Source of the DNA: Stramenopiles sp. TOSAG23-2
Taxonomy: Eukaryota; Sar
Assembly: GCA_900128395.1 (NCBI GenBank)
Contig: LT649406.1
Location: 1-28,132 of the forward strand
DNA: 28,132 bases
Reading direction: 5' to 3'
Positions 27,338 to 28,132 of this stretch are shown one piece after another; position 1 is the stretch's first letter; every line of letters starts with the position of its first letter. The position numbers and the translations under genes were made by a program. The notes beneath the pieces were generated by a model, which saw only the letters and a list, made by a program, of their open reading frames with translations, ran no database searches and was not told the origin of the DNA.

Positions 27338-28132
27338 TTAGCATTTTACTGACACTGTAATCTCTTCCCTTGGTTCTGTTAATAATGTTACCATTTCAGA
27401 TTTACTTTCTTTTTCCCAATCTTCACGATTTAATATAGACCAATTTGGCGAATGTTGTATACGAAGCCATTTGAAATCATTGACTTCTTTCCACATTGCA
27501 CTTTTTCGCAATAAATTAGATTTTTGCATTTGTGATGGTAATTCAGGATAATCCAATAGGTATGGTGCAAAGAATAATTTTGTACAATCCTCAATGATTG
27601 GATGGCTCAATGCATGTAAGTAAAATACACAATTGACACTATGATGTAAACGAAATTGACGTGATGCTAACCAAAATTTGCTATCGTTGCAATAATGTAA
27701 TAATAATGATCCAGCAATTGGGCCACCATATACATGGCATCGAGTTAATTTATCAACGCGTAAAGCACTCATAGTATCGCGAATGATAACAACGCAATCA
27801 ACTAAATTGTATAAAACAATATCTCCACCATCTTTCAATTGTCCAGCCTCAACAATAATAGTTTCATTAGTCTTATTTTCAATGGATAAATCAAAAGCAG
27901 ATCGATCTACTTCAGGATATTGCTCCTCTTCTTTTGGCGCTGCTGTATTTCCTGTACTTATAACCGCTTCTACTTTCTTTGAATTGTTATCATTATCTGT
28001 TTTGCTATTGGCTTTTTCACTATTATTTATTACATGATTCTCGTTATTTCCTTCAACTGCTTTCTTTTTTTCTTTTTGTTTCTTTTTCTTTGCTGCACGA
28101 CGTGATTTAAATGAAAACTTTTTCCTTGGTTG
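27338..28132 (-). CDS. TBCC: Tubulin-specific chaperone C (TBCC), 5' end outside the window
   Basis: On the minus strand the frame is open from the right edge to the stop at 27338-27340, about 264 codons visible. The start codon is not in the window. The visible part begins with a basic stretch (PRKKFSFKSRRAAKKKKK) and an Asn/Glu-rich linker. The C-terminal beta-helix of cofactor C follows, with GPIAGSLLLHYC, FWLASRQFRLHHS and SHPIIEDC then FAPY. The QFR arginine is the catalytic finger that stimulates GTP hydrolysis by beta-tubulin during dimer assembly with cofactors D and E. The close match to this block and the DFKWLR...SPNW end separate TBCC from the related RP2 proteins. The N-terminal spectrin-like helical domain would lie to the right of the window. 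Confidence 0.92.
   Translation of the reverse strand, partial: QPRKKFSFKSRRAAKKKKQKEKKKAVEGNNENHVINNSEKANSKTDNDNNSKKVEAVISTGNTAAPKEEEQYPEVDRSAFDLSIENKTNETIIVEAGQLKDGGDIVLYNLVDCVVIIRDTMSALRVDKLTRCHVYGGPIAGSLLLHYCNDSKFWLASRQFRLHHSVNCVFYLHALSHPIIEDCTKLFFAPYLLDYPELPSQMQKSNLLRKSAMWKEVNDFKWLRIQHSPNWSILNREDWEKESKSEMVTLLTEPREEITVSVKC

Overview
The window reads as AT-rich nuclear DNA of a unicellular eukaryote. Genes are monocistronic on both strands, and none needs a spliceosomal intron to give a full-length protein. COQ4, 3-hydroxyisobutyryl-CoA hydrolase, NIMA-related kinase and tubulin cofactor C homologues are all eukaryotic. The multi-span membrane protein with leucine-rich repeats and a C-terminal Lin12/Notch-like cysteine knot resembles oomycete-type proteins. 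A stramenopile near the oomycetes is therefore my best guess, as inference only.

Layout: COQ4 (minus, 223-1095) is divergent from a CUE-CUE-CUE-DUF1771-Smr protein (plus, 1391-3585), a likely Cue2/N4BP2-type ribosome-rescue endonuclease. A gene-poor stretch with hairpin-bearing dispersed repeats follows. Next come a small secreted protein (4839-5360), a convergent LRR/Notch-like membrane protein (5564-7516, minus), a secreted sialidase (8119-9366) and a small four-span membrane protein (9548-9892, minus). The largest locus (10997-17342) encodes a secreted class-3 lipase-like protein that carries hundreds of residues of Trp/Lys-rich tandem repeats between its N-terminal cysteine-rich domain and the lipase fold. 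Then come HIBCH (17931-19085), a double CMD-domain protein (19360-20634), a ubiquitin-like domain fused to a membrane helix and a Cys-rich tail (21002-21715, minus), a repeat array (about 21950-23140), a NEK-family kinase (23364-26876), and the 3' part of tubulin cofactor C (27338 to the right edge, minus).

The dominant structural signal is not a gene. Thirteen near-exact head-to-tail duplications, all 88-119 bp long, are scattered through the window. In eight of them the duplicated block lies inside a coding region or at its end, and collapsing one copy restores one continuous reading frame in the three genes that appear broken (CUE/Smr, lipase, NEK). A 55-bp inverted copy of the CUE/Smr gene opens the window, and a 618-bp duplication lies in the array before the kinase. 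The narrow size range and the perfect frame restoration suggest unmerged contig-end overlaps or haplotype concatenation in the assembly rather than biology, but raw reads are needed to decide. In the annotation below, genes crossing these duplications are treated as single intact genes with an inserted copy.

The genes do not form one pathway. Four encode secreted or surface proteins (small Cys protein, LRR receptor-like protein, sialidase, lipase), which suggests a cell that digests or adheres to external material. The rest are housekeeping functions: coenzyme Q, valine catabolism, mRNA quality control, microtubules and cilia.
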